64,000 nt of DNA from Arthrobacter sp. S41. Its GTDB lineage: Bacteria; Actinomycetota; Actinomycetes; Actinomycetales; Micrococcaceae. Both the position numbers and the translations under genes were made by a program. Positions 16,587 through 25,680 of the stretch are shown here, in pieces. The stretch lies in contig NZ_SIHY01000001.1 of NCBI RefSeq assembly GCF_004320535.1, forward strand, positions 1,922,001 through 1,986,000. Reading direction: 5' to 3'. The notes under the pieces are model-generated. The model saw only the letters and a program-made list of their open reading frames with translations, was not told where the DNA came from and did not search any database. Position 1 is the first letter of the stretch, and every line of letters begins with the position of its first letter.

Positions 16587-17582
16587 TTAGGTTCGCCGCA
16601 GGGAAAGTATTCGTTGCAAGATCACGAAGACCAGCAATAAAACACCGATCACGATCTTGGTCCACCAGGAACTCAGGGTTCCTTCAAAGGTGATGATCGT
16701 TTGGATTAGGCCTAGAACCATGACGCCGACTAAAGAGCCAGCGACAAATCCCATGCCTCCCACCAAAAGTGTGCCTCCAATGACCACTGCGGCAATCGCA
16801 TCCAGTTCCATACCAACGCCGGTGAGTGCGTAGCCGGACCGGGAGAACATCGCGAATAGAATGCCAGCGAGTGAAGCGCAGGTTCCAGAAATGACGTAAA
16901 CCAATACTTTGGTTCTTGCCACTCGCAACCCCATCAAAGTTGCCGACTGTTCTCCACCGCCAACTGCGTAAACAGTGCGGCCAAAGCGGGTTCTGTGCAG
17001 TACCCACAACGCGCCAACTACCACCAGCAGGGCAATCACCACGGCCGCAGTCAACCGCCAGCGACCAACTGTCAGGCCCCAGTTGGTCAGGGAAACAAAT
17101 CCCTGATCACGAATTGGGACCGACTGTGGGGCGAAGATGAAGCACAGTCCACGAGCCAGAAACATTCCGGCGAGCGTAGCCACAAAGGGTTGCACTTCAA
17201 AGTATTGGATCATGACTCCCATACCCAAGCCGATCACTGAACCAGCGAGCAGAGCCACCGGCAAAACAATGATCAGCGGAATACCGGCTTGCAGCAAGGT
17301 AGCCGTAATTACCGAGGACAGGGCAAGGACTGCGCCGACCGATAGATCGATTCCACCGGTAAGAATCACGAAGGTCATCCCGGTGGCCAGCACAATGAGG
17401 TGAGCGTTGTTGATGAAGAGGTTTGAAATCACAGCCGGTGACAGGAAGTTCTCGTAACGCACCCCTCCGACCAGCAACATCAATAGGAATACGACGACGG
17501 TGCCAATGACCGGGAGGTAACGCCGGTCTAGGGACAGCTTAGGTGTAACGCGGCCACTGACCGTGGCAGTTGCAACGCTCAT
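16587..17582 (-). CDS. Sugar ABC transporter permease, YjfF-like
   Basis: 331 residues, BPD_transp_2 family, with about nine to ten membrane segments. It carries the family signatures MTFVILTGGIDLSVGAVLAL and LDAIAAVVIGGTLLVGG. It pairs with the permease encoded upstream to form the channel of a furanose importer. Start and stop overlap (17579-17582), indicating coupled translation. Order and sequence style match the galactofuranose system YtfQ-YtfR-YtfT-YjfF of E. coli; here arabinofuranose is the more likely cargo given the adjacent arabinofuranosidase. Confidence 0.92.
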   Translation of the reverse strand: MSVATATVSGRVTPKLSLDRRYLPVIGTVVVFLLMLLVGGVRYENFLSPAVISNLFINNAHLIVLATGMTFVILTGGIDLSVGAVLALSSVITATLLQAGIPLIIVLPVALLAGSVIGLGMGVMIQYFEVQPFVATLAGMFLARGLCFIFAPQSVPIRDQGFVSLTNWGLTVGRWRLTAAVVIALLVVVGALWVLHRTRFGRTVYAVGGGEQSATLMGLRVARTKVLVYVISGTCASLAGILFAMFSRSGYALTGVGMELDAIAAVVIGGTLLVGGMGFVAGSLVGVMVLGLIQTIITFEGTLSSWWTKIVIGVLLLVFVILQRILSLRRT

Positions 17583-18601
17583 GCGCTGACCTCCTGGAAA
17601 CGTCGACGTTCACGCAGTCCCGCTAACATGGTGCGCAAGCGCGTGGACATCATCAGCGTGACCGCAATGACTACGATTGCTTTGAACAGTGAAGTGACCA
17701 GCGGCGAAACGCCAAGTACGGTCACCGTAAGGCTCAAGGTAGTAATGATGAGCACGCCGATCAGCGTGCCAGAAAGATTAAACTTTCCTCCAGCCAGCGA
17801 AGTTCCACCAATGACTACGGCCAAGATCGCGTCCAGCTCAATAAACAGGCCGGCATTGTTAGCGTCTGCCGCCATCGTATTGGAAGCGAAGATCAGTCCG
17901 GCTAGCCCGGCGAGCAACCCGCACAGAGCGTAAACGGTGAAGACCAAGGTTTTGGATTTCACACCGGCCAAGCGGCTGGCTTCAGGGTTAATGCCCACCG
18001 ATTCCAGCAGCATGCCCAAAGCGGTGCGTCGTACCAATATGGACACCACAAGGTACACGCCGTAAGCGATGATTGCCGCCACCGGCAGTCCCATCAGGAA
18101 GCCGGAAGCTAGAGAGCTAAAGGGTGCGCTAGTGACCGTGGTGATCTGCCCATTGGTAATCAACATGGCCATGCCACGTCCAGCAGTCATCAAGATGAGC
18201 GTTGCGATGATGGGCTGGATACCAAACTTGGCCACCAGTAAGCCGTTGAAGCAGCCAAGTAAAAAGCACAATCCCACGGCCACGAAGATGGCACCCAGCG
18301 CAGTACCCAACGAGCCTGGCTGATCCGAACTGGCAATGAAGGTCAGCGCCACGGCACCGGCAATGGCCACAGTTGCGCCCACAGACAGGTCGATTCCTCG
18401 GGTGGCAATAACCAAAGTCATGCCAAGGGCCACCAAAAGAAGCGGTGCGCTGTTGCGCAAAATATCGATCGGTGCACCAAATAGGTGGCCATCCAGAACG
18501 GTAATCCCCAGAATATCTGGGCGTTTGATACTGCAGGCCAGCAACAATGCTGCCAATGCTACCAACGGCCAGAACAGCCGATGCTTATATATACGGGTCA
18601 T
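17579..18601 (-). CDS. Sugar ABC transporter permease, YtfT-like
   Basis: 340 residues, BPD_transp_2 family, with hydrophobic segments throughout, ALGMTLVIATRGIDLSVGATV near residue 60 and ELDAILAVVIGGTSLAGG near residue 250. It forms the second half of the membrane channel. It overlaps the ATPase gene upstream and the YjfF-like gene downstream by 4 bp each, so all three membrane components are made from one coupled message. Confidence 0.92.
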   Translation of the reverse strand: MTRIYKHRLFWPLVALAALLLACSIKRPDILGITVLDGHLFGAPIDILRNSAPLLLVALGMTLVIATRGIDLSVGATVAIAGAVALTFIASSDQPGSLGTALGAIFVAVGLCFLLGCFNGLLVAKFGIQPIIATLILMTAGRGMAMLITNGQITTVTSAPFSSLASGFLMGLPVAAIIAYGVYLVVSILVRRTALGMLLESVGINPEASRLAGVKSKTLVFTVYALCGLLAGLAGLIFASNTMAADANNAGLFIELDAILAVVIGGTSLAGGKFNLSGTLIGVLIITTLSLTVTVLGVSPLVTSLFKAIVVIAVTLMMSTRLRTMLAGLRERRRFQEVSA

Positions 18602-20178
18602 GTGTTTTCTTCCCCGGTGGCGATGATTTCGATTAGGCGTGGTACATCCACATCTTGGCTGCTTGGAATTTCGGCAACCTTAGTGTGGTCACGCATGACA
18701 ACGATGCGGTCGGAAAGACGCAACACTTCTTCTAGTTCGGCCGAGATGAAAACCACGGACATCCCCTGTTCGGCCAATTCCGAAACCAGGTTCATGATCT
18801 CGGTCTTGGCGCCAATGTCGATACCGCGCGTAGGCTCATCCAACAGCAAGAGCTTTGGTGCGGTGGCTAGCCAGCGAGCCAACAGTACTTTTTGCTGGTT
18901 TCCTCCGGAGAGGTTTTTGAGCAACGCCTGCGGATTCGCCGGACGCACACCCAATGCTTTGATGTACGCATCGACAACCTGCGCCGCTTTAGTAGCTGGC
19001 AACGGTCTGGTCCATCCTCGGGCCGCCTGCAAACCGAGGATAATATTTTCGGCAACGCTCAGATCACCGATTACTCCTTCACCCTTTCGGTCCTCGGAGG
19101 TGTAGGCGATCTTATGCCCCAGAGCCTGACGCGGTGTGCGCAGTTTCGCTTGGACACCATGTAGCTGGATTGAGCCTTCATCTGCTTTGTCAGCGCCATA
19201 AAGCAACCGGGCCAATTCAGTGCGCCCAGAACCTAGCAGCCCGGCCATGCCAATAACTTCACCGGGGTACAGCTCTAGGTCGAACGGTTGCACCGCACCC
19301 TTGCGACCCAGGCCCACGGCCTGCAACAGCGGTTTGGCATCTGACTTGCGCGCGCTGACCACGTTGCGTTCAATGACTTGCCCGACGGTGGCGTCTGAAG
19401 TGCCTGCAATCATCAAGGAGACGAGTTCGCGCTGTGGTAATTCACCGGTCAGCCGTTCCTCCACAAGTGCACCGTTACGCAGAATGGTAATTCGGTCTGA
19501 GATCGCGTAGATCTGGTCCAAGAAGTGTGAGACAAAAAGGATTGCCACTCCGTCTTCGCGTAGCTGACGCATGACGGCGAAGAGCTGTTCCACTTCGTCA
19601 GTGTCCAAGGAGGACGTGGGCTCGTCGAGGATGAGTACCTTGGCATCAACCACCATGGCACGGCTAATGGCTACTAGTTGCTGGACGGCCAAGGAGTGGG
19701 AGCCCAAGGAGCTGCCGGGATCAATATTTAGTCCCATACGCTTCAGGAATACCGCTGCTTGGCGACGCATACTGCGCCAGTCCAGCCCACCGAAGCGGCG
19801 GGGTTCGCTGCCGAGCATGATATTTTCCGCGACGGTCAGGTTGGTGCATAAATTCACTTCTTGGTAGACCGTCGAGATCCCATTTTCTCGAGCATCTGCA
19901 GGTCCACTAAAGCGGATTGGTGTCGCGTTGACGGTGATACTTCCGGAGGCTATCTGGTTCACTCCGGTAAGTGCTTTGATCAGGGTAGATTTTCCTGCCC
20001 CGTTTTCCCCCATGAGGGCGTGTACTTCGCCAGGGAAGAGTCTGAAGTCGACGTTCTCCAGGGCTTTAACACCGGGGAACTCGACGGTGATTCCACTCAT
20101 CTGGACTATCGGAGAAGTTGGTTGGTGCTCAGCTTCGGTGGCCGCTGTCGGCCGTTGCTGAGGTGTGGATGCAATCAT
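18598..20178 (-). CDS. Sugar ABC transporter ATP-binding protein, YtfR-like
   Basis: 526 residues with two fused nucleotide-binding domains, as in ribose-type importers. The first has Walker A GENGAGKST (57-65), a divergent signature (HSLAVQQ) and Walker B VLILDEPTSSLD (181-192). The second has a degenerate Walker A (GLLGSGRTEL), a normal LSGGNQQK signature and LLLLDEPTRGID. The start is the ATG at 20178 with AGAGG upstream; a longer in-frame reading to 20241 runs into the intercistronic hairpin and is not family-like. It energises uptake by the YtfT/YjfF-like permeases. Confidence 0.93.
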   Translation of the reverse strand: MIASTPQQRPTAATEAEHQPTSPIVQMSGITVEFPGVKALENVDFRLFPGEVHALMGENGAGKSTLIKALTGVNQIASGSITVNATPIRFSGPADARENGISTVYQEVNLCTNLTVAENIMLGSEPRRFGGLDWRSMRRQAAVFLKRMGLNIDPGSSLGSHSLAVQQLVAISRAMVVDAKVLILDEPTSSLDTDEVEQLFAVMRQLREDGVAILFVSHFLDQIYAISDRITILRNGALVEERLTGELPQRELVSLMIAGTSDATVGQVIERNVVSARKSDAKPLLQAVGLGRKGAVQPFDLELYPGEVIGMAGLLGSGRTELARLLYGADKADEGSIQLHGVQAKLRTPRQALGHKIAYTSEDRKGEGVIGDLSVAENIILGLQAARGWTRPLPATKAAQVVDAYIKALGVRPANPQALLKNLSGGNQQKVLLARWLATAPKLLLLDEPTRGIDIGAKTEIMNLVSELAEQGMSVVFISAELEEVLRLSDRIVVMRDHTKVAEIPSSQDVDVPRLIEIIATGEENT

Positions 20179-20218
20179 TATGTTGCCTCTGAAGATGCGT
20201 GATGTGGCGCTAGGTGAA

Positions 20219-20251
20219 GAACCGGCGCACGGAAATTCCATCCGCCGGTTC
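20219..20251 (-). terminator. Intercistronic hairpin after the binding-protein gene
   Basis: GAACCGGCG (20219-20227) and CGCCGGTTC (20243-20251) form a perfect 9-bp stem between the binding-protein stop and the ATPase start. Such hairpins often protect the upstream mRNA or partly terminate, giving more binding protein than membrane components. Confidence 0.6.
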
Positions 20252-20267
20252 GAGGGGTTGTTGTCGC

Positions 20268-21260
20268 TTAGTACTTGCGATCTGGCAAGGCCTTGGCGGC
20301 TTCTTCCTGGTTGAAAGCTGCGTCTTCGACGACAATGCGCTTCTCTACCGATTCCCCGGCGACAACCTTCTTGGCGATTTGCGCGAGGTCCTCACCAAGG
20401 AGCGGATTGCACTCGACGATGTAGTTGATCTTTCCGTCGGCTAGGGCCTTCATTCCGTCCTTGACGGCATCGATGGTGACGATCTTGATGTCAACACCTG
20501 GCTTCTTGCCCGCTGCCTGGATGGCTTCGATTGCCCCTAGTCCCATGTCGTCGTTATGCGCGAAAACGAGGTCGATGTCATCATGCGAGTTCAGGAACCC
20601 TTCCATGACCTGCTTTCCGCCTGCACGGGTGAAGTCACCGGTCTGAGAATCAACGATTTTGATGTCCGAACCAGCAATAGCCTTTTCGAAGCCTTCCTTG
20701 CGGTCGATAGCCGGTGCAGAGCCAGTGGTGCCCTGCAACTCAACCACGTTGATTTCCTTGTCCTTGAAGTTTTCAGCTACCCAGTCACCAGCGCGCTTGC
20801 CTTCTTCAACAAAATCGGAGCCGATGAACGAGGCGTAGAGCGACTCATCGGTGGTGTCGACAGCTCGGTCTGTGAGGACGACGGGAATGTTGGCGTTTTT
20901 TGCTTCCTGGAGTACTGCATCCCAGCCGGTTTCAACGACCGGCGAGAAAGCCAATACATCGACACCTTGGGCGATGTAGGAACGAAGAGCTTGGATCTGG
21001 TTTTCCTGTTTTTGCTGCGCGTCGGAGAAGCTGAGCTTAAAACCGTTGGCTTCGGTGAGGGTGTCCTGAATGTCCTTCGTGTTAGCTGCGCGCCAGCCTG
21101 ACTCGGCGCCAACCTGCGAGAATCCGATCGAAATCGTTTCTGACGCGGCTCCGCTTGCAGCTGGTTCGCTGGATGCTGAGCCCGAGCATGCGCTCATTGC
21201 CGCCATTGCTGCAACCGAAAGCGTTGCAATTCCGGCGCGTAAAAAGGTCTTTCGCTTCAT
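20268..21260 (-). CDS. Furanose-binding lipoprotein, YtfQ-like
   Basis: 330 residues from the ATG at 21260 (AAGGAA upstream). A lipoprotein signal ends at MSAC with Cys25. The mature protein is a periplasmic-binding-protein type 1 fold with strong resemblance to YtfQ of E. coli: IGFSQVGAESGWRAA, QQKQENQIQALRS, FSPVVETGWD, VVELQGTTGSAPAIDRKEGF and VFAHNDDMGLGAIEAI. YtfQ binds galactofuranose. With a secreted arabinofuranosidase in the same locus, L-arabinofuranose or short arabino-oligosaccharides are plausible ligands here. It is lipid-anchored outside the membrane. Confidence 0.93.
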   Translation of the reverse strand: MKRKTFLRAGIATLSVAAMAAMSACSGSASSEPAASGAASETISIGFSQVGAESGWRAANTKDIQDTLTEANGFKLSFSDAQQKQENQIQALRSYIAQGVDVLAFSPVVETGWDAVLQEAKNANIPVVLTDRAVDTTDESLYASFIGSDFVEEGKRAGDWVAENFKDKEINVVELQGTTGSAPAIDRKEGFEKAIAGSDIKIVDSQTGDFTRAGGKQVMEGFLNSHDDIDLVFAHNDDMGLGAIEAIQAAGKKPGVDIKIVTIDAVKDGMKALADGKINYIVECNPLLGEDLAQIAKKVVAGESVEKRIVVEDAAFNQEEAAKALPDRKY

Positions 21261-21338
21261 TGAGATTTCCTTCTCGTGGGTCCCCGCCGACTGTCGAGTG
21301 ATAGGTGCCGAATGCGGGATTACTGTGTCGGTGATCAC

Positions 21339-21356
21339 AATGTTAGCGCTAACATT
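21339..21356. promoter_or_regulatory. LacI-type operator of the furanose importer operon
   Basis: A perfect 18-bp palindrome made of AATGTTAGC and its inverse GCTAACATT, with the CG-centred core typical of LacI-family sites. It lies 79 bp before the binding-protein start. A TAACAT that could be a -10 is inside the palindrome on the minus strand, so bound repressor would occlude the promoter. The likely ligand-responsive repressor is encoded immediately upstream (21510-22586). Confidence 0.82.
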
Positions 21357-21509
21357 TCAGGGTGGGAAGAGTCGGAGAGAAAATTCTTTTTTTGCCTGAA
21401 AATGTCCAAAAATTTCTGAGTCCAGTTCCCGGAGCTCTCCACTAGGCGTTCTAGGTAAATCTTTGGTCTTTCGATAGGGGTAATCGAAAAAAGGACGCCA
21501 GTTTAGACG

Positions 21510-22586
21510 CTAACTTTGCGTGCTGGGTGCTGGCGCACAACTTCCTCGAACGATCAATTCAGGCTCAAGGACGGCTTCAAAGCGACCACCAGTTGGCGCA
21601 TCACCTAACTGAACTGAGGTCAGTGCTTCCATAGCGGCTTGCCCCAAAAGATCGAAGGGCTGACGGACTGTACTTATCGACGGTATAAAGTATTCCGAGC
21701 TTTCGACGTCATCGAATCCGATGACAGAAATATCCTGTGGAACTCGGATTCCACATTCCCAGAAAGCTCGCAATAGACCCTGGGCAATGTAGTCATTGGC
21801 AGCGAAAATTGCTGTTGGCCCTTGCTCCGAGCGAATCTGTTCTGCACGTTGCAGACCTACCGCGTATCCATCAGCTGCCGCCCATCCGTCGGCAGGGAAT
21901 TCCAGCGCTTCGATGTCATTCTCATTGGCGACGTTGCGGAATTCGGCCAACCGCTCAGAAGCATCAATCCAGGAGTCCAGCCCGCTCACGTGGGCTATTT
22001 TTCGATGTCCTAATCGGATCAAGTATTCCACTGCGAGACGCGCCCCGGCGCGCTGGTCAACGCAGACGTAGCGCACCATCTTCGTCGGTTCAGCGTTCGG
22101 ATTTGCAGCCGCTACCACTACCGGCACACTAGGAGCAGCCCGTTCGACCACTTGCGCGACATCCATCAAGGGCGCCACCACAATAATCCCGTCCACGCCT
22201 TGATCAACCAATTGTGCCAACGCCCGGTGCGCCGCCGATTCACCTGAGGATTCCAGCGAGCTAACGGAGACGAAATATCCTCGCGAACGCGCTGCGGATT
22301 CTACGGAATTCACCGTGCTCGAGGGGCCAAAATGCGCATTGCCGATGGTGAGGATACCAATGGTTCTCGAACGAGCGGTGGCCAAGGCCCTAGCTGCGCC
22401 ATTGCGCCGATAGCCGAGCTCATCGATAGCCTGCTGAACCCGCTCGCGGGTATCAAGTCGAACTTGGTCCGGATTATTCAAAACTCGCGAAACCGTCTGA
22501 TGTGACACCCCTGCCCTCGCCGCAACATCTGACATCGACGGAGGGCGCCGAGCGTCATTATCGATTGCGGTTTGCGAGGAAATCAT
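21510..22586 (-). CDS. LacI-family transcriptional repressor
   Basis: 358 residues. The helix-turn-helix (MSDVAARAGVSHQTVSRVLN, 18-37) and hinge helix (RNGAARALATARS) are followed by a periplasmic-binding-like sensor domain. A start at the internal Met18 is possible, since the upstream Shine-Dalgarno is weak. It is transcribed in the same direction as the importer genes, with about 250 bp in between holding the palindrome it probably binds. The inducer is presumably the imported sugar. Confidence 0.93.
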   Translation of the reverse strand: MISSQTAIDNDARRPPSMSDVAARAGVSHQTVSRVLNNPDQVRLDTRERVQQAIDELGYRRNGAARALATARSRTIGILTIGNAHFGPSSTVNSVESAARSRGYFVSVSSLESSGESAAHRALAQLVDQGVDGIIVVAPLMDVAQVVERAAPSVPVVVAAANPNAEPTKMVRYVCVDQRAGARLAVEYLIRLGHRKIAHVSGLDSWIDASERLAEFRNVANENDIEALEFPADGWAAADGYAVGLQRAEQIRSEQGPTAIFAANDYIAQGLLRAFWECGIRVPQDISVIGFDDVESSEYFIPSISTVRQPFDLLGQAAMEALTSVQLGDAPTGGRFEAVLEPELIVRGSCAPAPSTQS

Positions 22587-22698
22587 GAGCTCATTATTGC
22601 AAAAGAAACAGCCCTTGATTCGTCAAAGATTATCCGACAGGCGAACTCTCCATTTGTTACCGAGTTTCTCATGGCATTGACCGTGCGAAACTTGGCTC

Positions 22699-23199
22699 AT
22701 GGATACACAGATTATTTACACCATCCTTGCCGGACTACTGCTGGTAGTTTCGGCCTTCGGCACCATTTTCCCGGTGCTGCCCGGTTCATTATTGACCATC
22801 GGCACCCTGCTTGCGTGGGGTTGGCTCTTAGGTTCCAGCGCTTCATGGTGGGCAGCTGGCCTAGGTATGGCTATTACCTTCTTGGGATGGTCAGCCTCCG
22901 CAGTCCTCACCGGACGCAAACTCAAAGAGCACCAGGTTCCCAAGGGAACAATTCTCTTTGCGGTGATAGGAGCCATCGCCGGAGCCTTTATCATCCCCGT
23001 GTTGGGTTTGTTCATCGGCTTTGCTGTGGGCCTGTTCCTCGGAGAGAGCGTGCGGCGTCGTGAAGTCTCCGGTGCGTTCAGTTCTTCTTGGGCCGCACTG
23101 AAGGCTATGGGACTAGGCATCGTAGTTGAATTCGGCTGCGTACTTTTGGCTTCATCCATTTGGGTGATCGGGCTAATCGCGCACTTCGCGACCCGCTAG
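22699..23199 (+). CDS. DUF456 membrane protein
   Basis: 166 residues, almost entirely hydrophobic with about four to five membrane segments and a glycine-rich TM pattern (GAIAGAFIIPVLGLFIGFAV) typical of DUF456. Function unknown. It is divergent from the LacI gene and convergent with the response-regulator gene; both stops are read from the same CTAG at 23196-23199. Confidence 0.85.
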   Translation: MDTQIIYTILAGLLLVVSAFGTIFPVLPGSLLTIGTLLAWGWLLGSSASWWAAGLGMAITFLGWSASAVLTGRKLKEHQVPKGTILFAVIGAIAGAFIIPVLGLFIGFAVGLFLGESVRRREVSGAFSSSWAALKAMGLGIVVEFGCVLLASSIWVIGLIAHFATR

Positions 23200-23801
23200 A
23201 GCCAGCCCATCTGCTTGGCCCTGCGGGCGGCTTCGATCCGGTTGGCAGTATTGGTTTTGCCGATCGCGTTAGACAGGTGGTTGCGCACTGTCCCAGTAGA
23301 AAGATGCACGCTGGCGGCGATGTGAGATACCGGGGCGCCGGTAGCCGCATGCTCAAGGATTTCGCGTTCCCTCTCGGTGAGCGGATTTCGTTTGCTCTCC
23401 ACGCTCAGCATCGCTCGCTTTGGGTCAACTACTTTATTACCAGCATGGATTTTGCGGATCGCCGCGATCAGCTCAGCTGGCGGCGCATCCTTTACGAGGA
23501 ACCCGCTGGCTCCAGCTTCAAAGGCTTGACGGAAGTATCCAGGCCGATCAAAGGTCGTCAGAATTAGCACCTTCACTTCAGGGTGCGTGGAGCGAAGTTG
23601 CTCGGCTACTTGTAACCCGTCAAGTCGAAGCATCTGAATATCCAGAAGTGCTACATCAGCTGGATGGGTCGCTAGGGCAGCTGCCACTTCGTCACCGTCA
23701 GCGCATTCAGCCACGACATTAAGGTCATCTTCCAGATTCAACAACGCCGCTATGGCGCCACGCACCAAGTGCTGGTCATCGGCAATCAATACTCGAATCA
23801 C
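23196..23801 (-). CDS. NarL/FixJ-family response regulator (DesR-like)
   Basis: 201 residues: receiver domain with acidic pair Asp8-Asp9, phospho-acceptor Asp54 (ALLDIQM) and Lys in the LVKDAPP loop, then a LuxR-type helix-turn-helix (LTEREREILEHAATGAPVSH). The GTG start at 23801 overlaps the kinase stop (GTGA). It is the output of the adjacent kinase and probably controls the ABC transporter genes of the same operon, through the inverted repeat at 26638-26667. Confidence 0.93.
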   Translation of the reverse strand: MIRVLIADDQHLVRGAIAALLNLEDDLNVVAECADGDEVAAALATHPADVALLDIQMLRLDGLQVAEQLRSTHPEVKVLILTTFDRPGYFRQAFEAGASGFLVKDAPPAELIAAIRKIHAGNKVVDPKRAMLSVESKRNPLTEREREILEHAATGAPVSHIAASVHLSTGTVRNHLSNAIGKTNTANRIEAARRAKQMGWL

Positions 23802-24928
23802 TGTTGCTCCTTGATGCTGCTCGCAAAAATCAATTGAAGACGAGTTCCACCAAAGGGCGATGGGCCCACGGTAGCTGTTGCTCCGATCTGCTTGGCACGT
23901 TCGACCATACCCCGGATACCGTGTCCCGTATCCTGCTCCCGCAACCCGTCTCCGTCATCATCAACAGTCACCTCAACGGCAGTGATCGTGACTCGCACTG
24001 CACCAGCGTGAGCATGGCGTAGAACGTTTGTGAGCGCCTCGCGCACAATCCAAGCGGTATGAGAACGCCACCGTAGCTCAATCTGCTCGGCGTTACCCAC
24101 CAAAGTGAAAGACAGTCCCGAATCGTCACAGACTTTGCGAAGTAGAGCCAGCTCCGCGTCTAGGTCCTGACGCTCCAGTCCTTGAACGGTGGTCCGCACC
24201 GAAGCAAGCGCATCGAGCGCCAATGTCGAGAGCTGTTGAACTTCCGTGCGGGCCCGATCAATTTGTCCGGCATCAATCAAACGCAGGGCTAACTGTGCTT
24301 TGAGATTCAGAGCTGTGAGTGAATGACCAATTCCATCATGAACATCGCGGGCCACTCGCTCCTGTTCAGCCATCACCAGATAGTCGCCACGCAACTCTTC
24401 AGAGGCAACGGATCTGCTAATCGCTGCCACGGTCACCGCATACACCACCATCATTGCCAGGTTTAGACCAATGAGGAACAGTCCATCCGAGAACTGACCT
24501 AAAAATATTGGTAGTCCAATGCTCAGCGCGGCCGCAACAGCATAGGTGGCAATCACCCAGCGCTTCGTCAGCAAGAAGGCAGCAAAGGAGGTAATGAACG
24601 GGAGCAGTCCTAGAGCATTGACTTCGATGAAGAAAATCGCGGGAACTACTAAGACGGCCAAGAGCAAGAAGCTGAGTAGCGCTTCTGGCTCATTGGTGCC
24701 TCCTTGCCCCACAAGATGCGAATATTTTCTGAAGCCCCTCAGGTACGTGAAGGAAAATATGACAAGCAATCCGAGCCCGATAATTCGCACATGGCTTGGG
24801 TACGGGTTCTGCAACAACTGAAGAATTGGGAAGATCAAGAAAAGAAGCCATACGCCGGATAGCATCCATCCCCAACGGCGCCAGAACTGCTCTTCGGCAT
24901 CCATTGCGTTACCCGCGCTGTTGTTCAC
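23798..24928 (-). CDS. Sensor histidine kinase, HisKA_3 (DesK-like)
   Basis: 376 residues if it starts at the GTG at 24928, which overlaps the permease stop as GTGA; an ATG at 24904 is the alternative. About six membrane segments make up the N-terminal half, with few extracellular residues, as in DesK-type intramembrane sensors. The dimerisation/phospho-acceptor segment is ERVARDVHDGIGHSL; the ATPase domain has VDDDGDG and GHGIRGM. With the adjacent ABC exporter it probably senses membrane state or a membrane-active compound. Confidence 0.9.
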   Translation of the reverse strand: MNNSAGNAMDAEEQFWRRWGWMLSGVWLLFLIFPILQLLQNPYPSHVRIIGLGLLVIFSFTYLRGFRKYSHLVGQGGTNEPEALLSFLLLAVLVVPAIFFIEVNALGLLPFITSFAAFLLTKRWVIATYAVAAALSIGLPIFLGQFSDGLFLIGLNLAMMVVYAVTVAAISRSVASEELRGDYLVMAEQERVARDVHDGIGHSLTALNLKAQLALRLIDAGQIDRARTEVQQLSTLALDALASVRTTVQGLERQDLDAELALLRKVCDDSGLSFTLVGNAEQIELRWRSHTAWIVREALTNVLRHAHAGAVRVTITAVEVTVDDDGDGLREQDTGHGIRGMVERAKQIGATATVGPSPFGGTRLQLIFASSIKEQQ

Positions 24929-25680
24929 TGACGCGCCTTGGCCCGGCGCGTGGCGAGTACCGCGAAGACGGCGAAGATCATTGCCCATACCACTAGGTTA
25001 GTAGCGATCATCCACAATGGGTCTGAGCTCATAGGCTCGTCAGCAGGAATATCAGCGAGCATCGGATAACGGGCAAGGGCTACGTAACCGAACATTGGTG
25101 TGAAACGGGCCGCATCTAGCATCACTCCCTCCAACGGCATGAAGACGTTACCAAAGAATGCGAAGAACACCATCAGCCCTGACGCCAGACCTAAAGCGGA
25201 CTCCGACTTAAGAATCATGCCCATTCCGATTCCGTAGCATGCAAAGATCATGGCTCCGAGCAAGGTGATTAGGTAACTAACGCTCCAGATCCAGCTGTCT
25301 AGAACCACCGCGCCGGTGGCCGCACCTAGAACGAAAACGACGGCCGCAGAAATTGCGGCAACGGTGGCGGCGACAATCATCTTGCTAGCAACAAAAGTGG
25401 TAGGAGACATTCTGGTCAACGCGATTTGTCTGCCCCAGCCCTGCATTGTTTCGGTGGCCACCGTTCCTGCGATAGAAACAGTGCTCACCGCTGCACCGTA
25501 GGCAGCCATGGAGATCATCAGATAAAACTTGACGTTTCCTCCCCCAAGCTCGGATTGTCCGTAACTCGGGATGTTTCCGAAGAGGATGTACATTGCCGCC
25601 GGTAACAACAATGCAAAAACTAAGTTGTAGCCGTCGCGGAAGTGCCGAGCAAACTCCACTTGGATGTAGGTAGTCATCAT
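24925..25680 (-). CDS. ABC-2-type transporter permease
   Basis: 251 residues with six predicted membrane segments and the ABC-2 layout: N-terminal cytoplasmic stretch, YNLVFALLLPAAMYILFG, and a long central hydrophobic block. It forms the export channel with the ATPase encoded upstream (ATGA overlap). Substrate unknown; this permease-ATPase-DesK-DesR arrangement is common for exporters of membrane-active compounds in Gram-positives. Confidence 0.9.
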   Translation of the reverse strand: MMTTYIQVEFARHFRDGYNLVFALLLPAAMYILFGNIPSYGQSELGGGNVKFYLMISMAAYGAAVSTVSIAGTVATETMQGWGRQIALTRMSPTTFVASKMIVAATVAAISAAVVFVLGAATGAVVLDSWIWSVSYLITLLGAMIFACYGIGMGMILKSESALGLASGLMVFFAFFGNVFMPLEGVMLDAARFTPMFGYVALARYPMLADIPADEPMSSDPLWMIATNLVVWAMIFAVFAVLATRRAKARQ

